Assembly: GCA_016180705.1 (NCBI GenBank)
Contig: JACPAU010000195.1
Location: 1-7,127, forward strand
Direction of reading: 5' to 3'
Length of the DNA: 7,127 bases
Source: Candidatus Methylomirabilota bacterium
Lineage (GTDB): Bacteria > Methylomirabilota > Methylomirabilia > Methylomirabilales > JACPAU01
The notes beneath the pieces were generated by a model. The model worked only from the letters and a program-made list of their open reading frames with translations. It had not been told where the DNA came from and did not search any database. The translations under genes were made by a program, and so were the position numbers. This document shows, piece after piece, positions 1 through 5,337 of the stretch (positions are counted from its first letter, which is position 1; each line of letters begins with the position of its first letter).

Positions 1-138
1 GCGGTGTACCGCCACTACGTGAAGGTGGAGGGGGAGACGGTGATGGTGGACGCGCCGGAGCCGATGGAACCGGGCCCGGTCACCCTCCGGCTCCCGGCGA
101 GCAAACTCCAGGTCTACGCGGCGCCGGCGGGGGAGTAG
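1..138 (+). CDS. C-terminal fragment of an unidentified protein, possibly the TOBE-like tail of an ABC transporter ATPase
   Basis: The first frame is open from the window edge to a TAG at 136-138, giving 45 residues with no start in view. The peptide runs AVYRHYVKVEGETVMVD near its start and ends VTLRLPASKLQVYAAPAGE. The alternation of short charged beta strands with a final 'LRLPASKLQVY' resembles the beta-barrel TOBE domain that closes many ABC transporter ATP-binding subunits. This is a style match only, because no Walker or signature motif lies inside the window. Its last 25 bases overlap the 3' end of the convergent minus-strand hydrolase gene, so the two transcripts would be complementary there. 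The coding call is fairly safe; the family is a guess. Confidence 0.55.
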   Translation, partial: AVYRHYVKVEGETVMVDAPEPMEPGPVTLRLPASKLQVYAAPAGE

Positions 139-905
139 GGGGCGAATTCCTTCGCGATTTCGACGGGCCCGCCAAAGGCCTTGGCCGCCTCGGCCCGCAG
201 GTCCTCCGGGCGGTGCTTGCTCCAGGGGTCGAGGTGGGTCAGGAGCAGGCGGCGGACCTTGGCGTCCCGCGCCACCTTTCCGGCCTCGCTCGCCGTGCTG
301 TGACCGAAGCGCTTCTCCTCCTCGATCTTCCCGCCGTAGGTCGCCTCGTGCACGAGGATGTCGGCCCCCTTCGCGAGCCGGACGACGGCCTGGCAGGGGC
401 TGGTGTCGCTGCTGTACGCCACGACCCCGCGCTCCTTCGACGCGTTGAAGGTCACCCGCACCGCGGCGGTCGGGATGCTGTGCTGGCCCGGGGAGGCCTC
501 CACGCGCAGGGTCCTCCCCTCGAGGACCGGCGCCTCCGGCCGGGGCTCGATCTCGACGAGGTCGAGCGGGAAGGCCCCCTTGCCCTGGATCGGGAACAGC
601 TCGGTAAAGCGCCGGATGAGCGCGGCGGGCTCCGGGAGGGCGTAGAGGGTGAGCGGCGCCGTCCGCCCCGTGAGCCAGAGGGTGTGGATGAGCGACGGCA
701 GGCCGTAGACGTGGTCCACGTGGGCGTGGGTGATGATGACCCAGCGCAGGCGGTTGCCGTCCACGCCGGCGCGGAGGATCTTGTGAAGCGGACTCCCGGC
801 GCAGTCCACCAGGACCGCTTCGCTTGCCGTGTAGAAGAGGAGGCTGGTGTTGTCCCGCTGGGCGGACAGGGCGGCGGCGGACGTGCCGAGGAGCTGGAAG
901 GGCAT
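114..905 (-). CDS. RNase Z-like metallo-beta-lactamase fold hydrolase
   Basis: This 263-residue protein is predicted to be a cytoplasmic zinc-dependent hydrolase of the metallo-beta-lactamase superfamily. The signature HxHxDH is seen as H60-A-H62-V-D64-H65 after four beta strands (IITHAHVDHVYGLP). Further likely metal ligands or catalytic residues are H142 (GQHSIP), D167 (SSDTSP), H202 (FGHSTASEA) and H224 (LLLTHLDP). The order of motifs, and especially the final 'GHSTASEA...LLLTH', is that of the RNase Z/arylsulfatase group. It is somewhat shorter than typical bacterial RNase Z (about 300 residues) and shows no obvious tRNA-binding exosite arm, so a metabolite phosphodiesterase or ester hydrolase is equally possible. 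The ATG start at 903-905 is supported by a GAGG just upstream, which overlaps the TGA of the preceding gene; the 5-base gap indicates translational coupling. No signal peptide is seen. Confidence 0.93.
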   Translation of the reverse strand: MPFQLLGTSAAALSAQRDNTSLLFYTASEAVLVDCAGSPLHKILRAGVDGNRLRWVIITHAHVDHVYGLPSLIHTLWLTGRTAPLTLYALPEPAALIRRFTELFPIQGKGAFPLDLVEIEPRPEAPVLEGRTLRVEASPGQHSIPTAAVRVTFNASKERGVVAYSSDTSPCQAVVRLAKGADILVHEATYGGKIEEEKRFGHSTASEAGKVARDAKVRRLLLTHLDPWSKHRPEDLRAEAAKAFGGPVEIAKEFAPYSPAGAA

Positions 906-910
906 GAGCC

Positions 911-1216
911 TCAGGCCCCGGTTCGGGTCCGGCCGGGGGGGGCCGCCGAGGCCGCTTCGCCGAGGCGGAAGCGGGTCCGGCAGAAGCGGCAGATGCCGAA
1001 CTCCCCCTCACGGGTGAAGTCTATGGGGCTGACCACCTGCGCGTCGCAGCGGTGGAAGAGGCCGGTGTCCCCGACCCGGTCGGTGGGGAGGGTCTCCCCG
1101 GGCTCGAGGCTCAGCCGCACCACCCCTTCGCCCAGGACGGCGCGCCCGCCGATGGCCGTGACCGGCTCTGTCTGCACCGGGTGCCCCCTCCCCGCGGGCC
1201 AAACGTCCCGGAGCAT
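911..1216 (-). CDS. Small hypothetical protein with a zinc-ribbon-like cysteine pattern
   Basis: I do not recognise this 101-residue protein as a named family. The N-terminal half contains several predicted beta strands (about residues 17-50, for example VTAIGGRAVLGEGVVRLSLE). The C-terminal half has H55-x-C57 and, 18 residues later, C76-x2-C79 (GICRFCRTRF), a spacing that could bind one zinc. The tail (residues 87-101) is Ala/Pro/Gly-rich and probably disordered. It lies 5 bases upstream of the metallo-hydrolase gene, in the same direction, so it is almost certainly co-transcribed and translationally coupled with it; a role tied to that enzyme is inference. The ATG at 1214-1216 was chosen because a GGAAG sits about 12 bases upstream. 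An in-frame TTG at 1238-1240 would add eight residues but has no clear ribosome binding site. Confidence 0.65.
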   Translation of the reverse strand: MLRDVWPAGRGHPVQTEPVTAIGGRAVLGEGVVRLSLEPGETLPTDRVGDTGLFHRCDAQVVSPIDFTREGEFGICRFCRTRFRLGEAASAAPPGRTRTGA

Positions 1217-1248
1217 ACCCGGGGCCGCTTCCGCGCGCAAGGGGTGGC

Positions 1249-1277
1249 TTTACACCCCCCGGGCCCTCCCCTATGAT
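1249..1277 (+). promoter_or_regulatory. Sigma70-type promoter for the propeller-repeat gene
   Basis: A -35 box TTTACA (1249-1254, 5 of 6 matches to TTGACA) is followed after exactly 17 bases by TATGAT (1272-1277, 5 of 6 matches to TATAAT). The expected transcription start is near 1284, about ten bases before the GTG start at 1295. The ribosome binding site GGGAG (1283-1287) would then lie at the very 5' end of the mRNA, making the transcript nearly leaderless. The site lies in the 78-base gap between two divergent genes; no comparable minus-strand promoter was found there. Confidence 0.65.
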
Positions 1278-1294
1278 GGGGCGGGAGTCGCGAG

Positions 1295-2140
1295 GTGGCG
1301 GAACAGGAGACCCTCACCGGACTGGTGATCGCCCTCGGGGGGAGGATCTACGCCCTCCACGAGGGCACCATCGTGCAACTCGGGGAGCGGACCAATCTGG
1401 TCCACGCCCTGTGTGTCCACGAGGGGCGCCTGTACGACGCCGGGCGCACGATGCGGGTGGTGGACACGCTCAGCGGGGAGAGGGTGGCGGAGCGGGACCA
1501 CTGGATCCTCGCCCTCTGCTCCCACGAGGGACGTCTCTACGACGCCGGCTCCACGAACCGGATCTTCGACACCGTCGGCGGGGCCGAGGTGGGGAAGCGG
1601 GAGGACGCCATCCAGGCGCTCTGCTCCCAGGAGGGGCGCCTGTACGACGCGGGCGACTACTGCCGGGTGTACGACACCCTGGCGGAGGAGTCTGTGGCGG
1701 TCCGGGAGGACTGGATCCTCGCCCTCTGCTCCCACGAGGGGCGCCTGTACGACGCCGGGGCCGGGGGCGAGATCTACGAGACGCTGACTTCCACGCTTGT
1801 GGCCCGGCGGGAGGAGGCGGTGCTGGCGCTCGCCAGCGCCGGCGGCCGCCTCTACGACGCCGGAGAGGAGCGGCGGGTGTACGACACCCTCGCCGGCACC
1901 GTCCTGGGCGAGCGGGAGGAGCCGGTCGCCGTCCTCTGCCCGCACCAGGGCGGCCTCTACGACGGCGGCACCCAGGGCTGGCTCTTCGAGTCCATCACCA
2001 ACCGGAACGTCCTGGCGGGGCGCAAGGCCATCACCGCCGCGTGCAGCGTCCCGCCCGACCTCTTCGCGACGCTCCTCGCCCGGGGGGAGCAGGTCCCTCA
2101 ACCCTCGTGGGGCCGACTCACCGACTGGTTCGCCGGCTAG
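1295..2140 (+). CDS. Cytoplasmic protein of six tandem 35-residue repeats, probable seven-bladed beta-propeller
   Basis: The 281-residue protein is built almost entirely of 35-residue repeats. Six complete units start at residues 36, 71, 106, 141, 176 and 211, with consensus near (I/V)xALCSHEGRLYDAG followed by R(V/I)YDTL and V..RE. The first 35 residues (with GGRIYALHEG) and the last 36 (starting ITAACSV) look like partial units, so a ring of seven blades closed by both ends is plausible (inference). Each unit would give short strands ending in the conserved G-R-L-Y-D-A-G turn and (V/I)(Y/F)DTL. There is no signal peptide or membrane segment. Four of the six complete repeats carry the ALC cysteine and two vary it (ALA, VLC). 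Proteins with similar 'ALCSH.G.LYDAG' repeats exist in archaeal and candidate-phylum genomes as far as I recall, without assigned function. The GTG start has GGGAG seven bases upstream. It is preceded by its own promoter and probably followed by a terminator, so it looks monocistronic. A scaffold or ligand-binding role is a guess. Confidence 0.9.
   Translation: MAEQETLTGLVIALGGRIYALHEGTIVQLGERTNLVHALCVHEGRLYDAGRTMRVVDTLSGERVAERDHWILALCSHEGRLYDAGSTNRIFDTVGGAEVGKREDAIQALCSQEGRLYDAGDYCRVYDTLAEESVAVREDWILALCSHEGRLYDAGAGGEIYETLTSTLVARREEAVLALASAGGRLYDAGEERRVYDTLAGTVLGEREEPVAVLCPHQGGLYDGGTQGWLFESITNRNVLAGRKAITAACSVPPDLFATLLARGEQVPQPSWGRLTDWFAG
1400..2029 (+). repeat. Six coding tandem repeats of 105 bp
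   Basis: Six units of exactly 105 bp (1400-1504, 1505-1609, 1610-1714, 1715-1819, 1820-1924, 1925-2029) encode the propeller-like repeats. Conservation at DNA level is strongest in the stretch encoding EGRLYDAG (GAGGGGCGCCTGTACGACGC occurs in units 1, 3 and 4). Units 2 and 4 share an identical 30-base stretch (1501-1530 and 1711-1740). The units show no insertions or deletions relative to each other. Confidence 0.9.
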
Positions 2141-2459
2141 GCGCCAGGCCCCCGGCGGGCCGGCCCGGCCTCGGAAGCCTGTTTGTTCCTTGGCGGCTTG
2201 TCGGGCCGCAGAGCATTGCATCCCCTTGACACCCCGCCAGGAGTGGCCATCCTCTACCCCTCCACAGAGGTTCGGGAATGCTACCGGGGCTCGCCCATAG
2301 CCCCCGCCCACCTCTGGCACAATCGTTGGCGCACGGACAATCCAGACGCCTTCCGGGCGAAGCACGGCCCGGAGGGCGCTTTGCTTTTCAGGGAGTACGA
2401 CAGCGGTGTGACGCGACGCTTGTCTTCTGGACCAAGCCGCATCGCGAGGAGGGAGACCC
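2141..2459. other. 319-base intergenic region, no convincing gene
   Basis: Between the propeller gene and the peroxidase gene no frame has both a start with a ribosome binding site and plausible protein sequence. The open stretches here are uninformative and run on into the peroxidase in the wrong frame. The region holds a GC-rich hairpin candidate at its start (see terminator), a TTGACA at 2226-2231 without a good -10 partner, and a sigma54-like box at 2315-2330. Base composition drops here relative to the upstream gene, marking the left edge of the lower-GC segment. Confidence 0.6.
2145..2190 (+). terminator. Possible rho-independent terminator after the propeller gene
   Basis: CAGGC (2145-2149) can pair with GCCTG (2177-2181) and is followed at once by TTTGTTCCTT. 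The enclosed 27 bases are almost pure G+C and contain the perfect palindrome GGGCCGGCCC (2157-2166). The T-tract is imperfect, so this is only a candidate. Its position a few bases after the TAG at 2138-2140 fits. Confidence 0.35.
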
Positions 2460-3005
2460 ATGGGTACGGGGGAGTGGATAGAGGAGCGGACCGGGGAGGC
2501 ATTCGAACTTGGCGAACAACTTACGGTGATTGGCCGCCAGCTGCGGCCCGGTGATCGGGCGCCCGAGTTTACCTTGGACCACTTCGATGGCTCGGCAGTG
2601 AAGCCCGTGCGCCTGGCGGAGTCGGCCGGCAAGGTGCGCCTGGTGCACACGGTCAACTCGCTGTTCACGCCGGTCTGTCATGTCGAGACCCGGCGCTGGG
2701 AGGAGTCGCGCGCGGGGCTCCCCCCCGGGATCGAGGTCTACACCGTCAGCATGGACCTGCCCTTTGCGCAGGAGCGCTGGCAGGTGACCGAGGACGTCAA
2801 GCACCCGATGCTGTCCACTCACCGCAGCGAGCAGTTCGGGCGGGACTACGGGGTCCTCATCAAGGAGTGGCGCCTGCTCCAGCGGGCCGTCTTTGTGATT
2901 GATCGGCACGATCGCATCGCGTACGCCCAGTACGTGGCCGACCAGATGCGCGAGCCCGACTACGGGCCCGCGCTGGAGGCCGCCCGCCGGGCCGCGGCCG
3001 CGTGA
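2460..3005 (+). CDS. tpx: Thiol peroxidase (Tpx-type peroxiredoxin), one-cysteine variant
   Basis: The 181-residue protein is a cytoplasmic peroxiredoxin of the atypical 2-Cys Tpx family, which reduces hydroperoxides with thioredoxin-type reductants. The family signature is clear: NSLFTPVCHVETRRW around the peroxidatic cysteine C73 with T70 in the T-x-x-C motif, then SMDLPFAQERW, the helix-strand stretch FGRDYGV, R142 in QRAVFVID, and the C-terminal REPDYGPALEAA. In E. coli Tpx the resolving cysteine sits in DLPFAQSRFC; here that position is Q108 (RWQ), and C73 is the only cysteine in the protein, so no intramolecular disulfide can form. The sequence IDTGVC of E. coli is LFTPVC here. It is about 13 residues longer than E. 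coli Tpx, mainly at the N terminus. The start ATG has an excellent AGGAGG (2447-2452) seven bases upstream. The gene is followed by a 130-odd base gap before the methyltransferase-like gene and may share a transcript with it. Confidence 0.93.
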   Translation: MGTGEWIEERTGEAFELGEQLTVIGRQLRPGDRAPEFTLDHFDGSAVKPVRLAESAGKVRLVHTVNSLFTPVCHVETRRWEESRAGLPPGIEVYTVSMDLPFAQERWQVTEDVKHPMLSTHRSEQFGRDYGVLIKEWRLLQRAVFVIDRHDRIAYAQYVADQMREPDYGPALEAARRAAAA

Positions 3006-3032
3006 AGGCTCGCAAGCGGTCGGCGTGGTGAC

Positions 3033-3060
3033 AATGCCGCCCGTCTGCGCGGGCATTTCT
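3033..3060 (+). terminator. Weak stem-loop after the peroxidase gene
   Basis: AATGCC (3033-3038) is complementary to GGCATT (3052-3057), and the alternative pair GCCCG (3039-3043) / CGGGC (3050-3054) overlaps it. TTTCT follows. The stem is short and the T-run poor, so this may only attenuate transcription into the next gene. It starts 27 bases after the TGA at 3003-3005. Confidence 0.25.
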
Positions 3061-3141
3061 GTCCGCGGGCCCTCCTGGGCACTCAGGGTGTGTGCTGGGA
3101 CAGCAGATGGCAAACGAACGAAGGGAGAGTGACGACACTTG

Positions 3142-4734
3142 ATGAACCGCGAAGCCTTTGAGCGACTGGTGAGAGAGACCGCTTATCGTCCCACGACAAG
3201 GGAGGCGATTCTCTCCGAACTCGAACGTCAGACAATCTACCACACCGAACCTCCCCGCGAGGGGCTCGAAGGCCTGGCCGACGCACTCACCCGAGCATTC
3301 GCCGGCTCCCTGGGAGAGGCGGAACGTCTCCTGACGGCGCTCGCGAGTCAATATCGCGAGCAGCCCCTCTGCCACTATTATCTCTTCGCTGTCCAGCGCC
3401 AGGCTGGTGATGTCGCGTCGGCGAAGAGGACCCTCGGTCATCTGCGGCGGATCGACCCTGGAGATCCAATGGTCGATCTGCTCCACATGGATCTCGCGGG
3501 CAAGCCGATCCCGGGGATCACGGAGGAGGTCCGCCTGGCGAACATCCGGAAGCTGGCGAGCACCCCCTTCCTGAAGAATCCGTATCAGCTCGCTGTCGGG
3601 GCGATTTTCGAGGAAATTCAGGACCGCGAGCAGGCCCGCGTCCTGGATGTGGGGGTGGGGAGCGGCGCCCAGATGGTCGAGCTCCTCGGCCTTTTGCAGC
3701 GGGAACCGCACCGCCTCCGACGCCTTGAGGTCGTTGGCCTAGACTTCGTCCAGCAGTTCCTTGAGACGGCTGGCCGCAACATCCTCGCGCGCGCGCAAGA
3801 GCTGGCAGGCCGGGTCGCTGTTTCCTACCGGCCCGTTCAAGGCCGGATCGAGGCTCTGGACGGCGCGACCCTGCGGGCGATCACCTCGGACGGGCCGCTC
3901 GATGCGGCCAATGCCTCCATCGCTCTCCACGAAGTCCCGGGTGAAGCGAAGTGGGCGGCCCTCCGGAACCTCCGAGCGCTGGCTCCCATGCGCTTCGTTC
4001 TCGTGGAATGGAACTACTGCCTCGAGAATGTCCTGCCTGAGACGACTGCCGAATTCCTCTTCAATGTCCGGCGGGTGGCGGCGGCCATGGTTGCGGTGTT
4101 GCGGGAGCAGCACCCGGTGGCCGAGGCTCGAGAGGTGGTTCGCGGCTGGCTGACCCAGGCGGGGGGACAGCTTACCTGCCCGGCCGCTCAGCGCCAGGAA
4201 TGCTTCCTGGACGCGGCCAGCTGGAAGGCCCTCCTCGAGGTCTCTGGCTTTACCCTTCGACCGCCGGACCCAAATCTGCTGAAGTATGTGGAGCGCCCCG
4301 ACCGGGCCGGCACCGGACCTGAGCCGTGGTATCTGGCTGCCCTGCCTGCCAGAAAGCGCATGCACACCTTCGCCTCGACCCTCCTCAGCCGGGCCGTCTC
4401 TCTCCTCTACGTCCGGCAGCAGGGAGGGTCGGCCGACGGAAACAATCTCCCGAAGCACTCTTGCTGGTGGATCCCCCAGGCCCCGCCCGATGCGGTACCC
4501 TGTAGCCAAGGTGCAACTGAAGGCCCAAGTCGCAGATTCTACGCGGGATTGAGAAGCCTGTTTACTTTCCTTCATACGTTGCCTATTATCGGGCGGCAAG
4601 TGGGCCTGGCGCTGGCTTTGGTCCTCCTGATGGCGGCCGCCGCGGAGGCGGAGCACGCAGGCGGGCATTGCCGGCCGGTCGAGGCGCCCGCCGACTTCCC
4701 TTCGGGCTTCCCGACTGGGACGAGCCGGGGCTGA
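3142..4734 (+). CDS. TPR-like plus SAM-methyltransferase/GRAS-like domain protein, with a dubious run-on C terminus
   Basis: The open frame gives 530 residues from the ATG (an adjacent TTG at 3139 is also possible; AGGGAG lies at 3122-3127). Residues 75-109 (HYYLFAVQRQAGDVASAKRTL...) look like one TPR hairpin within an alpha-helical N-terminal region. Residues 167-175, VLDVGVGSG, form a Rossmann motif I for S-adenosylmethionine, followed by an acidic strand end (VVGLDF, about 197-202), ANASIALHEV (257-265), RFVLVEWNYCLENVLP (284-299) and a late W361-KALLEVSGF (to 370). The strand 'VLVEWN..N', the following long amphipathic helices with FNVRR, and the closing 'W...SGF...PWYLAALPAR' match the layout of bacterial GRAS-domain methyltransferase-like proteins; that assignment is from memory of the family. 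The recognisable domain ends near residue 406 (position about 4359). The remaining 124 residues lack family resemblance, cross a promoter candidate and read the signal peptide of the next gene, so the true C terminus is uncertain. Codon use is visibly less GC-rich than in the neighbours. The substrate is unknown. Confidence 0.8.
   Translation: MNREAFERLVRETAYRPTTREAILSELERQTIYHTEPPREGLEGLADALTRAFAGSLGEAERLLTALASQYREQPLCHYYLFAVQRQAGDVASAKRTLGHLRRIDPGDPMVDLLHMDLAGKPIPGITEEVRLANIRKLASTPFLKNPYQLAVGAIFEEIQDREQARVLDVGVGSGAQMVELLGLLQREPHRLRRLEVVGLDFVQQFLETAGRNILARAQELAGRVAVSYRPVQGRIEALDGATLRAITSDGPLDAANASIALHEVPGEAKWAALRNLRALAPMRFVLVEWNYCLENVLPETTAEFLFNVRRVAAAMVAVLREQHPVAEAREVVRGWLTQAGGQLTCPAAQRQECFLDAASWKALLEVSGFTLRPPDPNLLKYVERPDRAGTGPEPWYLAALPARKRMHTFASTLLSRAVSLLYVRQQGGSADGNNLPKHSCWWIPQAPPDAVPCSQGATEGPSRRFYAGLRSLFTFLHTLPIIGRQVGLALALVLLMAAAAEAEHAGGHCRPVEAPADFPSGFPTGTSRG
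4561..4589 (+). promoter_or_regulatory. Sigma70-type promoter for the lipase-aminopeptidase genes
   Basis: TTTACT (4561-4566, 4 of 6) and TATTAT (4584-4589, 5 of 6) are separated by exactly 17 bases in the most AT-rich stretch of the window (28 A/T in the 60 bases from 4561). Transcription would start near 4596, just before an in-frame GTG (4600) that opens a hydrophobic signal peptide. The site lies inside the long upstream reading frame, which supports the view that the end of that frame is not truly coding. Confidence 0.5.
4600..4667 (+). other. Signal-peptide coding segment, displaced from the lipase frame
   Basis: In the frame of the upstream methyltransferase-like gene this segment encodes VGLALALVLLMAAAAEA followed by EHAGGHC. 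This is a classic hydrophobic core with an A-x-A signal peptidase site after about residue 17. Possible starts are GTG 4600, TTG 4579 or TTG 4549; the last two would include arginines before the hydrophobic core but overlap the promoter candidate. Such a leader makes no sense at the end of a cytoplasmic methyltransferase but is expected on the secreted lipase that follows in another frame. Confidence 0.55.
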
Positions 4735-5321
4735 GCGTCCGTGCCCGTTTCCTGGCCGCCGGCTACCGCGGACAGGACATGTGGGCGCTGTCCTATAACG
4801 GGAAGGGCGGGACCGCGTTCACCGCCTGCCGGACCGACAACGCGCGGAACGTTCCGGACCTGGCGGTGTTCCTCCGGGCGGTCCTGGCGTACACGGGGGC
4901 GTCCCGGGTGGACGTGGTGGCGCACTCGCTCGGGGTGACGCTGACTCGGGCGACGCTCAAGGCGCAGCCGGCGCTGGCCGGCAAGGTCGGGGCCTTCGTC
5001 GCCATCGCGGGGCCGAACCACGGGACGCCGCTCTGCCTCGGCTGGGGGGCGCGGCAGGTCTCCTGCAACGAGCTGGCCCCCGGCTCCCCGTTCCTCCGGG
5101 ACCTGAATGGGCCGGAAGGGCTGGGGGAGGCGCCCGCCGGCGTCCGCACGCTGGTCGTCGCCAGCACCGACAGGAGCGACACCTTCTACCCCGGGCCCTG
5201 GGCCTCGAGCCCGCATCTCCGCGGGGCGCAGGTCCTGGTCCTGCCGCGGCTCGGTCACGACGCCCTCAGGGTCGCGGAGGCGGCGGTCGCCGGCTACCTG
5301 GCGTTCCTGCAGAAGCCCTGA
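4668..5321 (+). CDS. Secreted class 2-type lipase/esterase (alpha/beta hydrolase), 5' end apparently disrupted
   Basis: In this frame 217 residues can be read from a TTG. The protein shows the alpha/beta hydrolase nucleophile elbow AHSLG with S87 (residues 85-89), the GPNHGTPLC segment (115-123) typical of Lipase_2 and related triacylglycerol lipases, SCNELAPGSPFLRDLN (132-147), a probable acid among D168/D171 (ASTDRSD), and the catalytic H197 (RLGHDAL). The upstream WDEPGLSVRARFLAAGYRGQDMWALSYN is the usual first helix and strand after the oxyanion loop. The conserved V-x-V-H-G loop that should precede it is absent. The signal peptide and 'GHCRPV' lie in another frame just upstream, and a net loss of 3n+1 bases near 4680 would explain both. 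The TTG start is therefore unlikely to be the native one, and the gene is either a recent pseudogene or carries an assembly or sequencing error. It ends 16 bases before the aminopeptidase gene, a likely operon partner. Confidence 0.8.
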   Translation: MPAGRGARRLPFGLPDWDEPGLSVRARFLAAGYRGQDMWALSYNGKGGTAFTACRTDNARNVPDLAVFLRAVLAYTGASRVDVVAHSLGVTLTRATLKAQPALAGKVGAFVAIAGPNHGTPLCLGWGARQVSCNELAPGSPFLRDLNGPEGLGEAPAGVRTLVVASTDRSDTFYPGPWASSPHLRGAQVLVLPRLGHDALRVAEAAVAGYLAFLQKP

Positions 5322-5337
5322 GGGGCAAGGGAGCGGG

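Noticed and set aside
213..1328. 371-residue plus-strand open frame opposite the hydrolase pair
   Set aside because: The metallo-hydrolase with all its motifs is on the other strand; this frame is Arg/Gly/Pro-rich shadow sequence.
1400..2029. Regular tandem repeats considered as a CRISPR or non-coding satellite array
   Set aside because: The 105-bp period keeps the reading frame, the variation is protein-like, and there are no short identical repeats with unique spacers.
2226..2231. Perfect TTGACA -35 box in the intergenic region
   Set aside because: At 16-18 bases spacing the -10 candidates (CATCCT, ATCCTC, TCCTCT) match TATAAT poorly, so no promoter is claimed.
1271..2668. 465-residue open frame on the minus strand opposite the propeller gene
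   Set aside because: It is the mirror of a highly repetitive GC-rich gene: the antisense of the 35-residue repeat stays open in this frame. It has no ribosome binding site or family resemblance.
3739..4668. 309-residue minus-strand open frame within the methyltransferase-like gene
   Set aside because: No recognisable motifs and opposite to a gene with clear Rossmann and GRAS-like segments.
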